Shown here one piece after another: positions 14,866 through 24,203 of a stretch of 64,000 bases of DNA (positions are counted from its first letter, which is position 1; each line of letters opens with the position of its first letter). The stretch is taken from NCBI RefSeq assembly GCF_006088715.1, contig NZ_CP030771.1, positions 1,612,001-1,676,000 on the forward strand. Direction: 5' to 3'. The DNA is from Streptomyces sp. YIM 121038 (lineage in GTDB: Bacteria > Actinomycetota > Actinomycetes > Streptomycetales > Streptomycetaceae). The notes below the pieces were generated by a model that was given only the letters and a program-made list of their open reading frames with translations, was not told the DNA's origin and made no database searches. The position numbers were made by a program, and so were the translations under genes.

Positions 14866-15348
14866 GTGAGCGAGACCGAGAACGAACACGAGGCGAAGAT
14901 GGCGCGTCCGCGCATGGCCGCGGGCGCCCTGTTCTTTGACGAGCAGGGCCGCGTCATGCTCCTTGAGCCGACGTACAAGGACTACCGGGATATCCCGGGT
15001 GGGTACGTCGACGTCGGCGAGTCTCCGTTGCAGGCATGTGTGCGGGAGGTCCGCGAGGAGCTGGGCATCACGCCAGGGATCGGTCGTCTGCTGGCCGTCG
15101 ACTGGGCCCCCAGCCCTACTGAAGGCGACAAGGTGCTGTATCTCTTCGACGGTGGTGCTCTACCGGCGCGGCTTCAGGAACAGATCCGGTTGCAGCGTTC
15201 CGAGATCAAGGCGTATGCCTTCCACAGCGTCGACGACGTCGACTCTCTGACCATTCCGCGCCTCGCACGCCGGGTCCGGGCTGCCGTGATCGCTCGTAGC
15301 GAGGGCCAGGTGGCCTATCTGGAGCACGGCCAGCATCCAGAGCGGTAG
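14866..15348 (+). CDS. Nudix hydrolase (Pif-like)
   Basis: GTG 14866 (SETENEHEAKMARP) is preferred; an in-frame GTG at 14848 is also possible. The complete Nudix box is present: GGYVDVGESPLQACVREVRE followed by ELG, matching G-x5-E-x7-R-E-x2-E-E-x-G. Nudix enzymes hydrolyse nucleoside diphosphates linked to another group. In the Streptomyces element pSAM2 a Nudix protein (Pif) blocks transfer into cells that already carry the element. The same position beside regulators suggests an immunity role here, but a housekeeping hydrolase cannot be excluded. Confidence 0.85.
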   Translation: MSETENEHEAKMARPRMAAGALFFDEQGRVMLLEPTYKDYRDIPGGYVDVGESPLQACVREVREELGITPGIGRLLAVDWAPSPTEGDKVLYLFDGGALPARLQEQIRLQRSEIKAYAFHSVDDVDSLTIPRLARRVRAAVIARSEGQVAYLEHGQHPER

Positions 15349-15390
15349 AGGCCCGAATCAGGCCATGGATATCCGCAGGCTGTCGCAAGT

Positions 15391-15606
15391 TCATGGGGTG
15401 CCCGCATCCGAAACGCTCTGCGCGAGGTCACTCACGGTACGCAGGATGCCCTGACCGAAGTCGGTGGGGGCGATCAGCACGCCGAACGTCACCGCCACGG
15501 TGAGGACCATCGTCTGGTCGACTCGGCTTCTGGCCTGCACGCGCCGACGTACGAGCACGATGAGGATGACAGCGAGCAGAACTGCCAAGTTGATCGTCAG
15601 TTTCAC
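15391..15606 (-). CDS. Small membrane protein (71 aa)
   Basis: Starts at GTG 15606 with a GGGAAGGG stretch upstream. One hydrophobic segment at the N-terminus (NLAVLLAVILIVLVRRR) and a second weaker one (MVLTVAVTFGVLIAPTDFG) bracket a basic loop. The order suggests a small inner-membrane protein. It ends close to the Nudix gene, convergently. Similar two-segment peptides occur in Streptomyces elements, but no name can be given. Confidence 0.6.
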   Translation of the reverse strand: MKLTINLAVLLAVILIVLVRRRVQARSRVDQTMVLTVAVTFGVLIAPTDFGQGILRTVSDLAQSVSDAGTP

Positions 15607-16077
15607 CGGTCGGCCCTTCCCTCAGGCAGGAACGTCCCAACTCTCCTGTGTAGCCAGAGCCGTGTGACTCAGCGACTCAGATGCCTGTGGTTGGCGGCAA
15701 AGCGCTCATCTGAGGCCGGATCAGCTTGCCGTTGGCGTTGTAAGGCGCAAACCCCTCGACGGGATACGACGAGGCCTGTCGACGTAGCGGCCGGGCGACG
15801 GGCAGCCGGGGCCACTCCCTCGCGTGCAGGGCCCACAGGAGCTGAACAGGTACGCTAATGCAACAGACGCTGAATTTCACTCACTTCCGAGGAAGCCCAT
15901 TTCACCCTCGGATCTTGGGCGACCTAGCGCACCTTGCACTGCATCGATCCGCTACACCGGCGGAGCCAGACTGCGGCAAGGAAGCGAATGAGGCATCCAC
16001 CCATGACTCTGTCAGGTGTCCTGCCCGGCGAGGCGTCACGGAAGGCGGCTGAACTTCGAGTGCGCTTGTGAACTTAC
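15607..16077. other. Intergenic region with lower GC, no gene seen
   Basis: About 470 bp between the small membrane gene and the caspase gene. Possible short frames here lack start signals and codon bias. Base composition falls compared with flanking core DNA, in line with the caspase locus having arrived by transfer. No repeat, tRNA or integrase site was recognised. Confidence 0.5.
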
Positions 16078-18294
16078 TTAGTCAGTTGCAGCCTCTCGTG
16101 CAGCCCGTATCACATCAGCTGCCTTCATGCCGCATTGAGCCCACGTAATACTAAAGCTCCAGCCTATGCGGACAACCTGGTCACCGCTAATGCCGATGGG
16201 TAGGCGGATATTATTCTGCATTCTCAAGACGAGGTCCTGGGCAGCGAACTTTGTGATGCCGTCGACAAGCAAGACGAACTCGTCCCCGTCAAGCCGGGCG
16301 ATTGTATCTCCCTCTCGAGAAAAGACTGCCAGACGTCGGCCGACCTCGATGAGGACGAGATCACCACTCTGACGCCCAAATCGAACATTGATCCGCTTGA
16401 AGTCGCGGAGCGCACAAAAAACAACAGCCAGCCCGGTGTCATGCGGATCATTTTGGGGAGCAGTTGCATGTCGATGGTGTTCCTGAAGGTCACCATACGG
16501 TTGGCAAAGGTAAGCGCTCAGGCGAACGTGCAGCTCAGCAGAGTTTGAGAGCCCCGTGAGCTGGTCATGAGAAGCGCGATGAGCCAGTTCGAGCTCGCGA
16601 CGCTTTCGCTCCTGGATGTCTTCGACATGGGTGAGTAGAAAACGCGGCCCTTCAGGGGAGTCCGCGACGACAGTGTTCCGCATGGAAACCCATACATAGG
16701 TGCCGTCGCGGCGCCCAAGGCGCAGCTCCACACGGCCATTTTCGGCGGAAGTTCTCAGTAGCAGTTCAATGTCCTCAGGATGGACGAGATCCGAGAAGGC
16801 GTAGCGGCGAAGCGCTCTTGCAGGACGCCCGAGCAATCGGCACAGCGCGTCGTTGGTGCGCAGAATTCGACCGTGCTGGTCACCACCCATCTCAGCTATA
16901 GCCGCGCCATTAGGGGCATACTCGAATGCCTGCCTGAAGCTTTCCTCGCTAGCGCGCAAAGCCTTCTGCTCCCGCTCCAGGCGGACCAGGGCACGCTGCA
17001 TGTTGGCACGGAGACGAGCATTACTGATTGCGATGGCCGCCTGGAATGCGTAGGACCGCAATGCATCCCGCTGTTCCAGGTTGGGGCGGCGGCCAGCGGG
17101 CGGCCCACCTACGGTTATGACGCCAAGCAACTGCCGGCGGGTACCGTCGGGCACATACATGGCGGCGAATAGGCGATCCAGGGGGTGCCACTCATCCTCG
17201 AAGCGTGGCAGGGGGCCGTCGGTGTACCACCCCGGGATGTCATCATCGTCGCCGAGTCGACTTTCGGTATAGGGGATGAAGCGGAGGAGGTCACCCCACG
17301 CTTCACCCATGGAGAAGTGACGGTCCCAGGCAGCGCGAGAGCCGACCTGTCCAGTAATGCGACCTTCAACCTCGATGTTGCCCGAAAAGGAAGCTACGAC
17401 GAGGTCACCGTCTGGGCGTACAAGGTTCACGCAAACCATCTCGTAACCAAGCCCACTCACGAGACCGTCCGAGACGGCCTGCAGCGTGTCGGCCAGACTA
17501 CGGGCAACATGCAGGTCTTGCATAGCGGCTTGGAGATCAGAACGAAAATCGTGAGCTTGTTCCGGCACATAGGCAGGGTTCCGGACGAATGCAGCACGAC
17601 CTACCTGGTTGCGACCCAAGCACTGTGGATCAGGCCGTGCCTGACGCCTCAGAATTGACTGAACTCCTAGGAAAACCGTGTCTAGGTCGAGAAACTCGGG
17701 CGCGTCCGCTATGCCATCAGTTAACACGCCCACCAAAGCACCAGTGAAGGCCGTGAACGCCTCCCCGGGAGGTGCAAGGGCGATGGCACTCTCGTGGGCT
17801 GCCGCAAGTACATAAGTACCTTCTACTTCAGCGAGTGCCGCGATGCTCGATGCAGGTGACTGCACTCCCATCGCGCGGGCACTGAAACAGCAGTCGAGAA
17901 TTACGACGCACCGTGCCGCACCACTATCGGTCAGCCGCATGCGCATCCAGTCGTAGGGGAATGCCGTCGAATGAACGGCACTCGTATCACTGTCGGGCAT
18001 GCCCAAATACAGTCGGCCTTGACGGTCGAGCAACCCATGTCCCGCGTAGTACAGCAACAAAGTGTCCGTTGCTGCTTCTGCGGCGCTGAAGATGGCTTGG
18101 TCAACCTCGCGAGTAGAGGCAGGATTAAGTAACTGGGTACAGCATGACGGGTCCATCCCCCACACGTCACCGGAAAATAAATCGACAAGCGTAGACAAAT
18201 TTCGCTGGACCGCTGGAAGAGGTTCGAGACTGCTGAACCTGTCAACCCCGATGAACAGCGCCCGTGATTTTTGGGCGTCGGGAAGTTCACTCAC
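16078..18294 (-). CDS. Caspase-GAF-PAS-degenerate GGDEF fusion protein (EACC1-associated)
   Basis: A 738-residue protein from GTG 18294. Residues 8-240 are a caspase-like peptidase (C14): strand ALFIGVDRF, catalytic His86 in LYYAGHG, and Cys136 in VILDCCFSA. Residues about 255-430 resemble a GAF domain. Residues 448-565 are PAS (SFRQAFEYAPNGAAIAEMGG, then FLLTHVEDIQERKRR). Residues 575-735 are a GGDEF domain (HDQLTGLSN, RLDGDEFVLL). The GGDEF signature is DGDEF, and the metal-binding DLD segment is replaced by A628-L-R630, so cyclic-di-GMP synthesis is unlikely; nucleotide sensing is more plausible. The EACC1 gene lies 15 bp upstream in the same direction. Codon use is less GC-rich than in neighbours. 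Best inference: a sensor-regulated protease effector of a conflict or cell-death system. Confidence 0.88.
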   Translation of the reverse strand: MSELPDAQKSRALFIGVDRFSSLEPLPAVQRNLSTLVDLFSGDVWGMDPSCCTQLLNPASTREVDQAIFSAAEAATDTLLLYYAGHGLLDRQGRLYLGMPDSDTSAVHSTAFPYDWMRMRLTDSGAARCVVILDCCFSARAMGVQSPASSIAALAEVEGTYVLAAAHESAIALAPPGEAFTAFTGALVGVLTDGIADAPEFLDLDTVFLGVQSILRRQARPDPQCLGRNQVGRAAFVRNPAYVPEQAHDFRSDLQAAMQDLHVARSLADTLQAVSDGLVSGLGYEMVCVNLVRPDGDLVVASFSGNIEVEGRITGQVGSRAAWDRHFSMGEAWGDLLRFIPYTESRLGDDDDIPGWYTDGPLPRFEDEWHPLDRLFAAMYVPDGTRRQLLGVITVGGPPAGRRPNLEQRDALRSYAFQAAIAISNARLRANMQRALVRLEREQKALRASEESFRQAFEYAPNGAAIAEMGGDQHGRILRTNDALCRLLGRPARALRRYAFSDLVHPEDIELLLRTSAENGRVELRLGRRDGTYVWVSMRNTVVADSPEGPRFLLTHVEDIQERKRRELELAHRASHDQLTGLSNSAELHVRLSAYLCQPYGDLQEHHRHATAPQNDPHDTGLAVVFCALRDFKRINVRFGRQSGDLVLIEVGRRLAVFSREGDTIARLDGDEFVLLVDGITKFAAQDLVLRMQNNIRLPIGISGDQVVRIGWSFSITWAQCGMKAADVIRAAREAATD

Positions 18295-18309
18295 GTGCCG
18301 CCCCTACCG

Positions 18310-18666
18310 TTATTCTTCGAGCAGTTGTTCTATCAGGTGCTGCGCCTCATCTCGAGTTGCGCCTGTGATCGTGACCTTGCTGCCGTCGGCGCGCTCGACG
18401 GTGATGGTGGGTTTCTGGGGGCGAGTGGCCCGCCACGACGCGATGGATACCCCGAGAGAGCCAGCACTGATGCCGCTGCCAAGCACAAGTGACACCAGGT
18501 CCAGGGGTGCACCTTGCTGTCCCGGTAGCGGCAAGGAAGAGGATGTCATCTCAACGCGGACCTCACGTCGAATAGTGCGATCCAGGAGTAACCATTCAAA
18601 TAGGGAGCGAACGTCGCCCTCGGTAGAGTCGCCATCGATCTGCAATGTGACGCGCAAGTGCCCCAC
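18310..18666 (-). CDS. EACC1-type effector-associated adaptor
   Basis: A 118-residue protein. The N-terminal half forms beta-rich sequence (HLRVTLQIDGDSTEGDVRSL, then TIRREVRVEM). It is followed by a hydrophobic helix (LDLVSLVLGSGISAGSLGVS) and a C-terminal ferredoxin-like strand-helix unit (TITVERADGSKVTITGATRD). This order is the hallmark of effector-associated constant component 1, which is encoded just ahead of proteases, ATPases and other effectors in actinobacterial conflict systems. The caspase gene follows after 15 bp. The role is probably to couple the effector to a sensing partner or to the membrane. The family call is from memory of the pattern and needs a profile search. Confidence 0.82.
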   Translation of the reverse strand: MGHLRVTLQIDGDSTEGDVRSLFEWLLLDRTIRREVRVEMTSSSLPLPGQQGAPLDLVSLVLGSGISAGSLGVSIASWRATRPQKPTITVERADGSKVTITGATRDEAQHLIEQLLEE

Positions 18667-19579
18667 CCTCAGTGTGCTGTCTCACGGACCGTCAGCATAG
18701 AGCGACCAAGTAGGGCCGCGCGGTGCGGATGGCAATGCCGGGAAAGTTCTGGCTACAGCGGCGCATCTCGATAGACGCGCGTGAGGAGTGCGTGAGCGCC
18801 ATCAGACCTTTCAGCCCAGGCTGCTTCCCTGCAGGTCAGAGTCACCAACCCGGACGATATCCGCATGCGCTCCGGAGCCGTGTGCGCAGCCAAGTCACGT
18901 GAGATGGCGCCGTCGGCGCCGGGCCGTCTGTGGGCCGTGCGAGCGTGGCCTCCAGCGACCGGCAACGACGAACGACAGCCATTGGGGCGGCTGGCCAGCC
19001 CTACGGCAGGGGCGACTGAGCCAGATCGCCCATGGGCCCCGCCACTTCGTGCGCAACAAGAGGCAGGGCTGCCGCACGGGGACTCACCGGGGAGCCATAC
19101 AGGGAGCCAATCACCGCAGCATTAGGTGGACTCCCATGGACCCGCATGGATGTTCGTAGGCCCCAGGGCCTGGTCAGGGAGGAGGTTCAGGGCCCCGTTC
19201 ATGCCTCACCGATCAACCTAGCCTTACCAATCCGATAAACGGACCGGCCAGTACGGTGAACGGTTCATGCACGTCAGCGGGCGGATGTCGGGGCTCCGCT
19301 CGGCCCGGCCAGGCGCCGTGGCTCCCCGTTCGGCCCCCCGGGCCCGAATATGTCGCCTATATCACCCATGTCGCTTATGGCATCCGCGCCTTCGGCGCCG
19401 ACCGGGTAGGAGCACGCCTTCGCCCGAGTGAAGACCTGGAAGATCCTGCGCGGCTGTGAGCGAGGCCGCCAGGCCCGAGGGATCCTCGGCTTCCGCTCCG
19501 GTCAAGTCGTCAACCGGGCACATCGATGCCGTGCCACGGCGTACACGGTGTCGATCCAGCCTGCCCCGGGGTGGGGGAA
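18667..19579. other. Junction between island and chromosomal core, no reliable gene
   Basis: About 700 bp upstream of the EACC1 gene plus the out-of-frame tail of the TerD fusion. Several short overlapping frames exist on both strands, none with both a good ribosome site and codon bias. The EACC1 promoter should be near 18670-18750. No attachment repeat or tRNA was found, so the right border of the mobile region cannot be placed exactly. Confidence 0.45.
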
Positions 19580-21668
19580 TCAGGTCGCTGATGTCCGTTC
19601 CGGGGAGGAGGGCCGGCGTGGGGGCGAGGGTTCCAGGTGGGTCACCACCGTGGCGTAGAAGCGGTGTACCGCGTCGTCGACGCTGCGGATGAAACCGGAC
19701 TCGGCGTTGCCGCGGCTGCTGCCCATGCCCTTGAAGAGGGAGAGGCGGAAGCCGGTGATGTGTGCGCCGTCCTTGGGCAGCAGGTCGGCCGGTTCGGGGC
19801 GCAGGCGTTCCAGGGTGCCCCGCGGCCCGCCCGCCTCCTCCTCGACCAGGGTCTCGATGTGGAGGTCGGCGGGGGCCTCGGCGAGGCGCCTCACGAGCCG
19901 TTTCGCCCAGGTCAGGGGATAGCCCTGGTCCGGTGCGGGAATCTCGACGCAGGTGCGCAGCCTGCCGGCCGGTGCGCAGGTCGGCGATCACCGTGAGGAG
20001 GCCGGGCGTGCCCTCGATGCGGACCTCCGCGTGCAGCCTGCCTTCGAGGCACAGCTGGTCCGCGAGGCGCGACCGGCGGGTCCCGGGGTCGATACCGCGC
20101 TTGGACCGCTGGACGGGCAGCACCTTCTGGCCGAGCTCACCGCCGAGCCTCAGGCACACCTGACGGATGAGCCGTTCCCAGCTCTCCACCACCTCTAGGG
20201 CGCGGGCGTCTCCATGGCACAGGGTCTCGTCGTCGATTCCGTTGCGTACGGGAACCCAGGCGGAGCCCATGTTCTGGAAGCCGTGACAGCCCGAGCTCTC
20301 GTGCTGGAGGTAGTGCAGCAGCTCCTGGAGCAGCCAGGCGTGCGCCACGTTGCCCACACCCTCGTGCCGGATCAACAGCTGCGCCTGGTGGACGACTTCG
20401 GCCCAGGACAGGTGCCAGAGCGCCACCTTGTGTTTGCGCCGCCCGTCGATCCTGACGTCGACGAGGGGGCTGCCCTCCAGCGCGACGTCGTTCGACAGGG
20501 TGATGACGGCCTCGTAGCCCCGGCGCGTGGCGATGTCCATGTACGCCTGCACCTGTTCGGCCCTGAGGGCGTTCCCGTTGGTCTTCGTCTCCACCAGCGC
20601 GGTCCACAGCTTTCCGGCCCGCTCGACGCGGATCACTCCGTCCGGGCGCCGCGGAGCGTCGCCGTGGGGCAGCGAGACCTCGGCGAACGTCTCCATGCGG
20701 CCCGCCGGCGCGCCGAACCCCGCCGTGAGCCTCCTGCCGAACTCCGGAACCTGCGCCATCACCGAGAGGAGCACGGACGTGGCCCGCGTCTCCCGGTCCC
20801 GGTCGCTCTTGAGCACGGAGACCGGGAAGAGCCTGGCCGACCTCCAGGACTCGTTCTCCGCCAGGGACTTCCTGGCCGCCCTGGGCAGGGTGACCTTCTT
20901 CTTGGCGGTACGAGGACGGGGCGTGGGCTTCTCCGGCTCCCCCTCGCCCTCGGGCCGCCGGGGAGCCGGTACGGCCTCAAGGACCGGGGGCGGTGCGCCG
21001 TCGGCCGCCGGGGCCGCGGGGGCGACGGCTGCCTCCACGCCCCCCGCCGCCACGTCCCGCGGCTCCCCGTCGGCCCCGTCAGCCCCGTCAGCCCCGTCAG
21101 CCCCGTTGGCCTCGTCAGCCGCGTCGTCATCGATGTCCACACCGAAGTCCGTTGCCAGGCCCGCCAGTCCGGCCGCGTACCCGTCCCCGACGGCCCGGAG
21201 CTTCCACGCGCCGCCGCGGCGGTAGAGCTCGCCGAAGATGAACGCGCTCACCGCTCCCGCCTCGTCGATCCCGAAGCGGACCAGGTCCTCGCCACAGGCG
21301 TCGGACAACGTCAGCCGCAGATCGCCCAGTTCCCCGAAGCGAGCTCCGTCGTACCGGCTCGCCGCCACCACGATGCGGTCGATCCCGTCGGGCACCGCGG
21401 TCAGGTCGAAGCCGATCCGGTCCTTGTTGCCGCTCCCGCTGGGAGACTTGCCCAGGAGCTGGACGCTTCCGTCAGCGGCCACCGGGTTGTTGTAGAAGTA
21501 GAAGTCCGCGTCACTGCGCACCTTGCCGTTGGCGTCGAGGAGCAGGACGGAGACGTCGGCGTCGCCCTCACCCGTCGAGCTGGTCCACTCCAGACTCACC
21601 ATCACGGAGCCGACGTTCTCGCTCAGGGCCGCCAACCCCACGTTGGCACCCTTGGTCAACTCGTACAT
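19580..21668 (-). pseudogene. TerD-PD-(D/E)XK nuclease-like fusion, frameshifted near its 3' end
   Basis: The start is ATG 21668 (MYELTKGANVGLAAL). Residues 1-180 are a TerD stress domain (SVMVSLEWTS, GDADVSVLLLDANGKV, NKDRIGFDLTAVP). An acidic Gly-Ala-Asp linker follows, then a basic segment. Then comes a PD-(D/E)XK-like nuclease core: RPDGVI (D343) and ALVETKTNGN (E360, K362). Near 19964-19973 the coding strand reads ACCGGCCGGCAGG where ACCGGCAGG would keep the frame: a 4-bp CGGC duplication. After it the original frame continues as TCVEIPAPDQGYPLTW to FYATVVTHLE and ends at 19580. The shifted frame runs on as Arg/Pro-rich sequence to 19362 (768 residues). Most of the protein would still be made, with an altered C-terminus. 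Confidence 0.75.
21073..21108. repeat. 9-bp tandem repeat inside the TerD fusion
   Basis: Four consecutive copies of gccccgtca (the last ending ttg) encode Gly-Ala-Asp repeats in the linker between the TerD and nuclease-like parts. Such slippage-prone repeats vary in number between strains. Confidence 0.75.
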
Positions 21669-21854
21669 GCCCCCGCCCCCTCTTACGCACGCCGAACGCG
21701 CATCGCCCGTCCCCATCGCCCGACGGACGACCCGATGTGATGTGCGACACATTCGCCGCACGGCAGGACTCTAGTACTCGGCGGGCGCGGTCCGTGGCGG
21801 TCTGCCGGAAACGGCGGAAGGGGGTGCGGCCGCGGTGAATGTGCTGTTCCGAGG

Positions 21855-21872
21855 GGCCCCGGCCCGGGGGCC
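21855..21872 (-). terminator. Possible terminator of the urease operon
   Basis: GGCCCC and GGGGCC form a six-base stem with a six-base loop, overlapping the ureD stop. There is no T-run afterwards, as is common in Streptomyces. Weak evidence. Confidence 0.35.
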
Positions 21873-22662
21873 TACCCCCACCGCTCCAGCGCCCCGTCCA
21901 GGATCCGGCGCAGGCGCAGCGCGTCCGGGGCGACGGCCGTGACGAGGGCTGCGGGGCCGGGGAGGGGGGTGAGGGCCGCGTGGTCGTCGAGGACGGTGGC
22001 GGGGGGTGGGGAGGTCCGGAACTCGGGGCGTACGAGGAGGAGTTGACCGACGGCACGGTGGCCGTCCAGGACCGCCGGGCCGTTCCAGCCGGGTGGGGCG
22101 GTGGGGCCACAGGTCAGTTGCTGGTCGAGGAGGGGGCGGCCCGCGTGGTGGACGGTGAGGCGGGTGCGCAGGAGGCCGGGGGGTTCCGCGGTGCGGCCCA
22201 GGGCCTGTTCCTCGCGCAGGACCAGGCGGCCGCCCTCGGTGATGTCCACCCGGGTGGTGACCCGCAGGTCACTGTCCCGTACGGAGATCAGCTGCTCGGG
22301 GAGCCAGTGCAGTTCCGCGTCCTCGGCGACGGTGAGGCGCACGTCGTAGTGGGCCTCGCGCCGGTCCTGGCCCGGCAGGGCCATCGTGGCCGCCGCGGAG
22401 CCGATGTGCAGGCGCGCGCCCCGCTCGGCCGTCGCCTCGACGGTGAAGTGGTCGCCGCCCAGCGGGCCGCTCATCGCGCCGACCAGCAGGACCCGGGCGG
22501 CACCGCCCGCCGGGCCCGCGGCGCGGACGCGGCGCAGCGCCAGCGGGCCCTCGCCCTCCAGGACCGGCAGGGCGGTGCCGCCGCGGCCGTCGGGCCGGGC
22601 GGTCACGCGGGCGGTGGCCCTGACTCCCGCGGAGCCCAGGGCCCGCGCCACCGGTGCGCTCG

Positions 22663-22666
<4 letters not shown>
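21872..22666 (-). CDS. ureD: Urease accessory protein UreD
   Basis: A 264-residue protein that starts by overlapping the ureG stop (ATGA). Family-typical stretches include [34 protein letters not shown] and [16 protein letters not shown]. UreD (UreH) binds apo-urease and forms the channel complex with UreF and UreG through which nickel reaches the active site. It is the last gene of the ureA-B-C-F-G-D operon, as in other Streptomyces. Confidence 0.93.
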
Positions 22667-23349
<683 letters not shown>

Positions 23350-23483
23350 GGTTCTCCTCGGGAGCGTTCGGTGGGGTATTCGGGTTCTCAGGGGTGGCGC
23401 CGGGCAGGGGGGCCTGCCCCTACCGAGGGCTCTGTGGCGGGTCGGCCTCGCGCGCTCGGAGCGGCCGCCCGCGCCCCCGGGCC

Positions 23484-24161
23484 CTACGACGCGAACAGCC
23501 GTACCGGCCACGCCGCATGCGCCTCGCCCCCGATCTCGAGGAGCGGCGCCGACGCCGCCGGGAGCGCGTCGAGGCCCTCGTCGCGTACGTTCCCGGCCGC
23601 GGCCACCGCCTCCGCCACCACCCGGTCCACGTCGTCCCCGAGCCGCGCCAGCGCGGCCGTGGCGTCGAAGGGGTCGAGGCTCAGCAGGCGCACGACCGCC
23701 GTGGCGGGCCCGCTGACGGACTCGTAGGCGGAGCAGTACGCCGCGTCGGCGGCCCCGAGCCCGGCCGCCCGCGCCGCGGCGCCGAGGACGACCGGCTGGT
23801 GGGCGCCCTTGGGGAAGGCCCGGGCCAGCGCGTCGAGCTCGGGCGCGGGCCAGGTGGCACGGGCCGCCCGCAGCAGCTGGCGGCCCAGCTTGCGCGCGGC
23901 GGTCCGCAGGGCCAGGGACGGGGTGCGCGCGTCGGCGGCCTCGTCGAGGGCGGCCGTCTCCGCGACGCCGAGCGCGGCGGCCGCCGCCAGGGCGGCGGAC
24001 ACCAGGCCGGTGGTGTGCAGCCGCCCCCGGCAGAAGGCCTCCAGGCTCGGCGCCCCGGTGATCCGCCCGGCCTTGACGGCCGCCTCGGCGCCGCCGGAGT
24101 GCGCGTGGCCCCCGGCGGGGAAGCGGCCGTCGGCCAGGATCAGGAGTGCTGCTCGTGACAT
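23484..24161 (-). CDS. ureF: Urease accessory protein UreF
   Basis: A 225-residue helical protein: [19 protein letters not shown] at the N-terminus is the family signature, and [20 protein letters not shown] is conserved. UreF bridges UreD and UreG in the maturation complex. A 134-bp gap separates it from ureG, somewhat longer than elsewhere in the operon. A 42-bp gap follows ureC. Confidence 0.93.
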   Translation of the reverse strand: MSRAALLILADGRFPAGGHAHSGGAEAAVKAGRITGAPSLEAFCRGRLHTTGLVSAALAAAAALGVAETAALDEAADARTPSLALRTAARKLGRQLLRAARATWPAPELDALARAFPKGAHQPVVLGAAARAAGLGAADAAYCSAYESVSGPATAVVRLLSLDPFDATAALARLGDDVDRVVAEAVAAAGNVRDEGLDALPAASAPLLEIGGEAHAAWPVRLFAS

Positions 24162-24203
24162 GTTGACGACAACCAGGATCTGAGGATCGGAGGGAGGGCG
24201 CGG

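Noticed and set aside
20214-21740. Plus-strand 508-codon frame opposite the TerD fusion
   Set aside because: Mirror of the TerD coding sequence; no domain pattern and the minus strand has clear TerD motifs.
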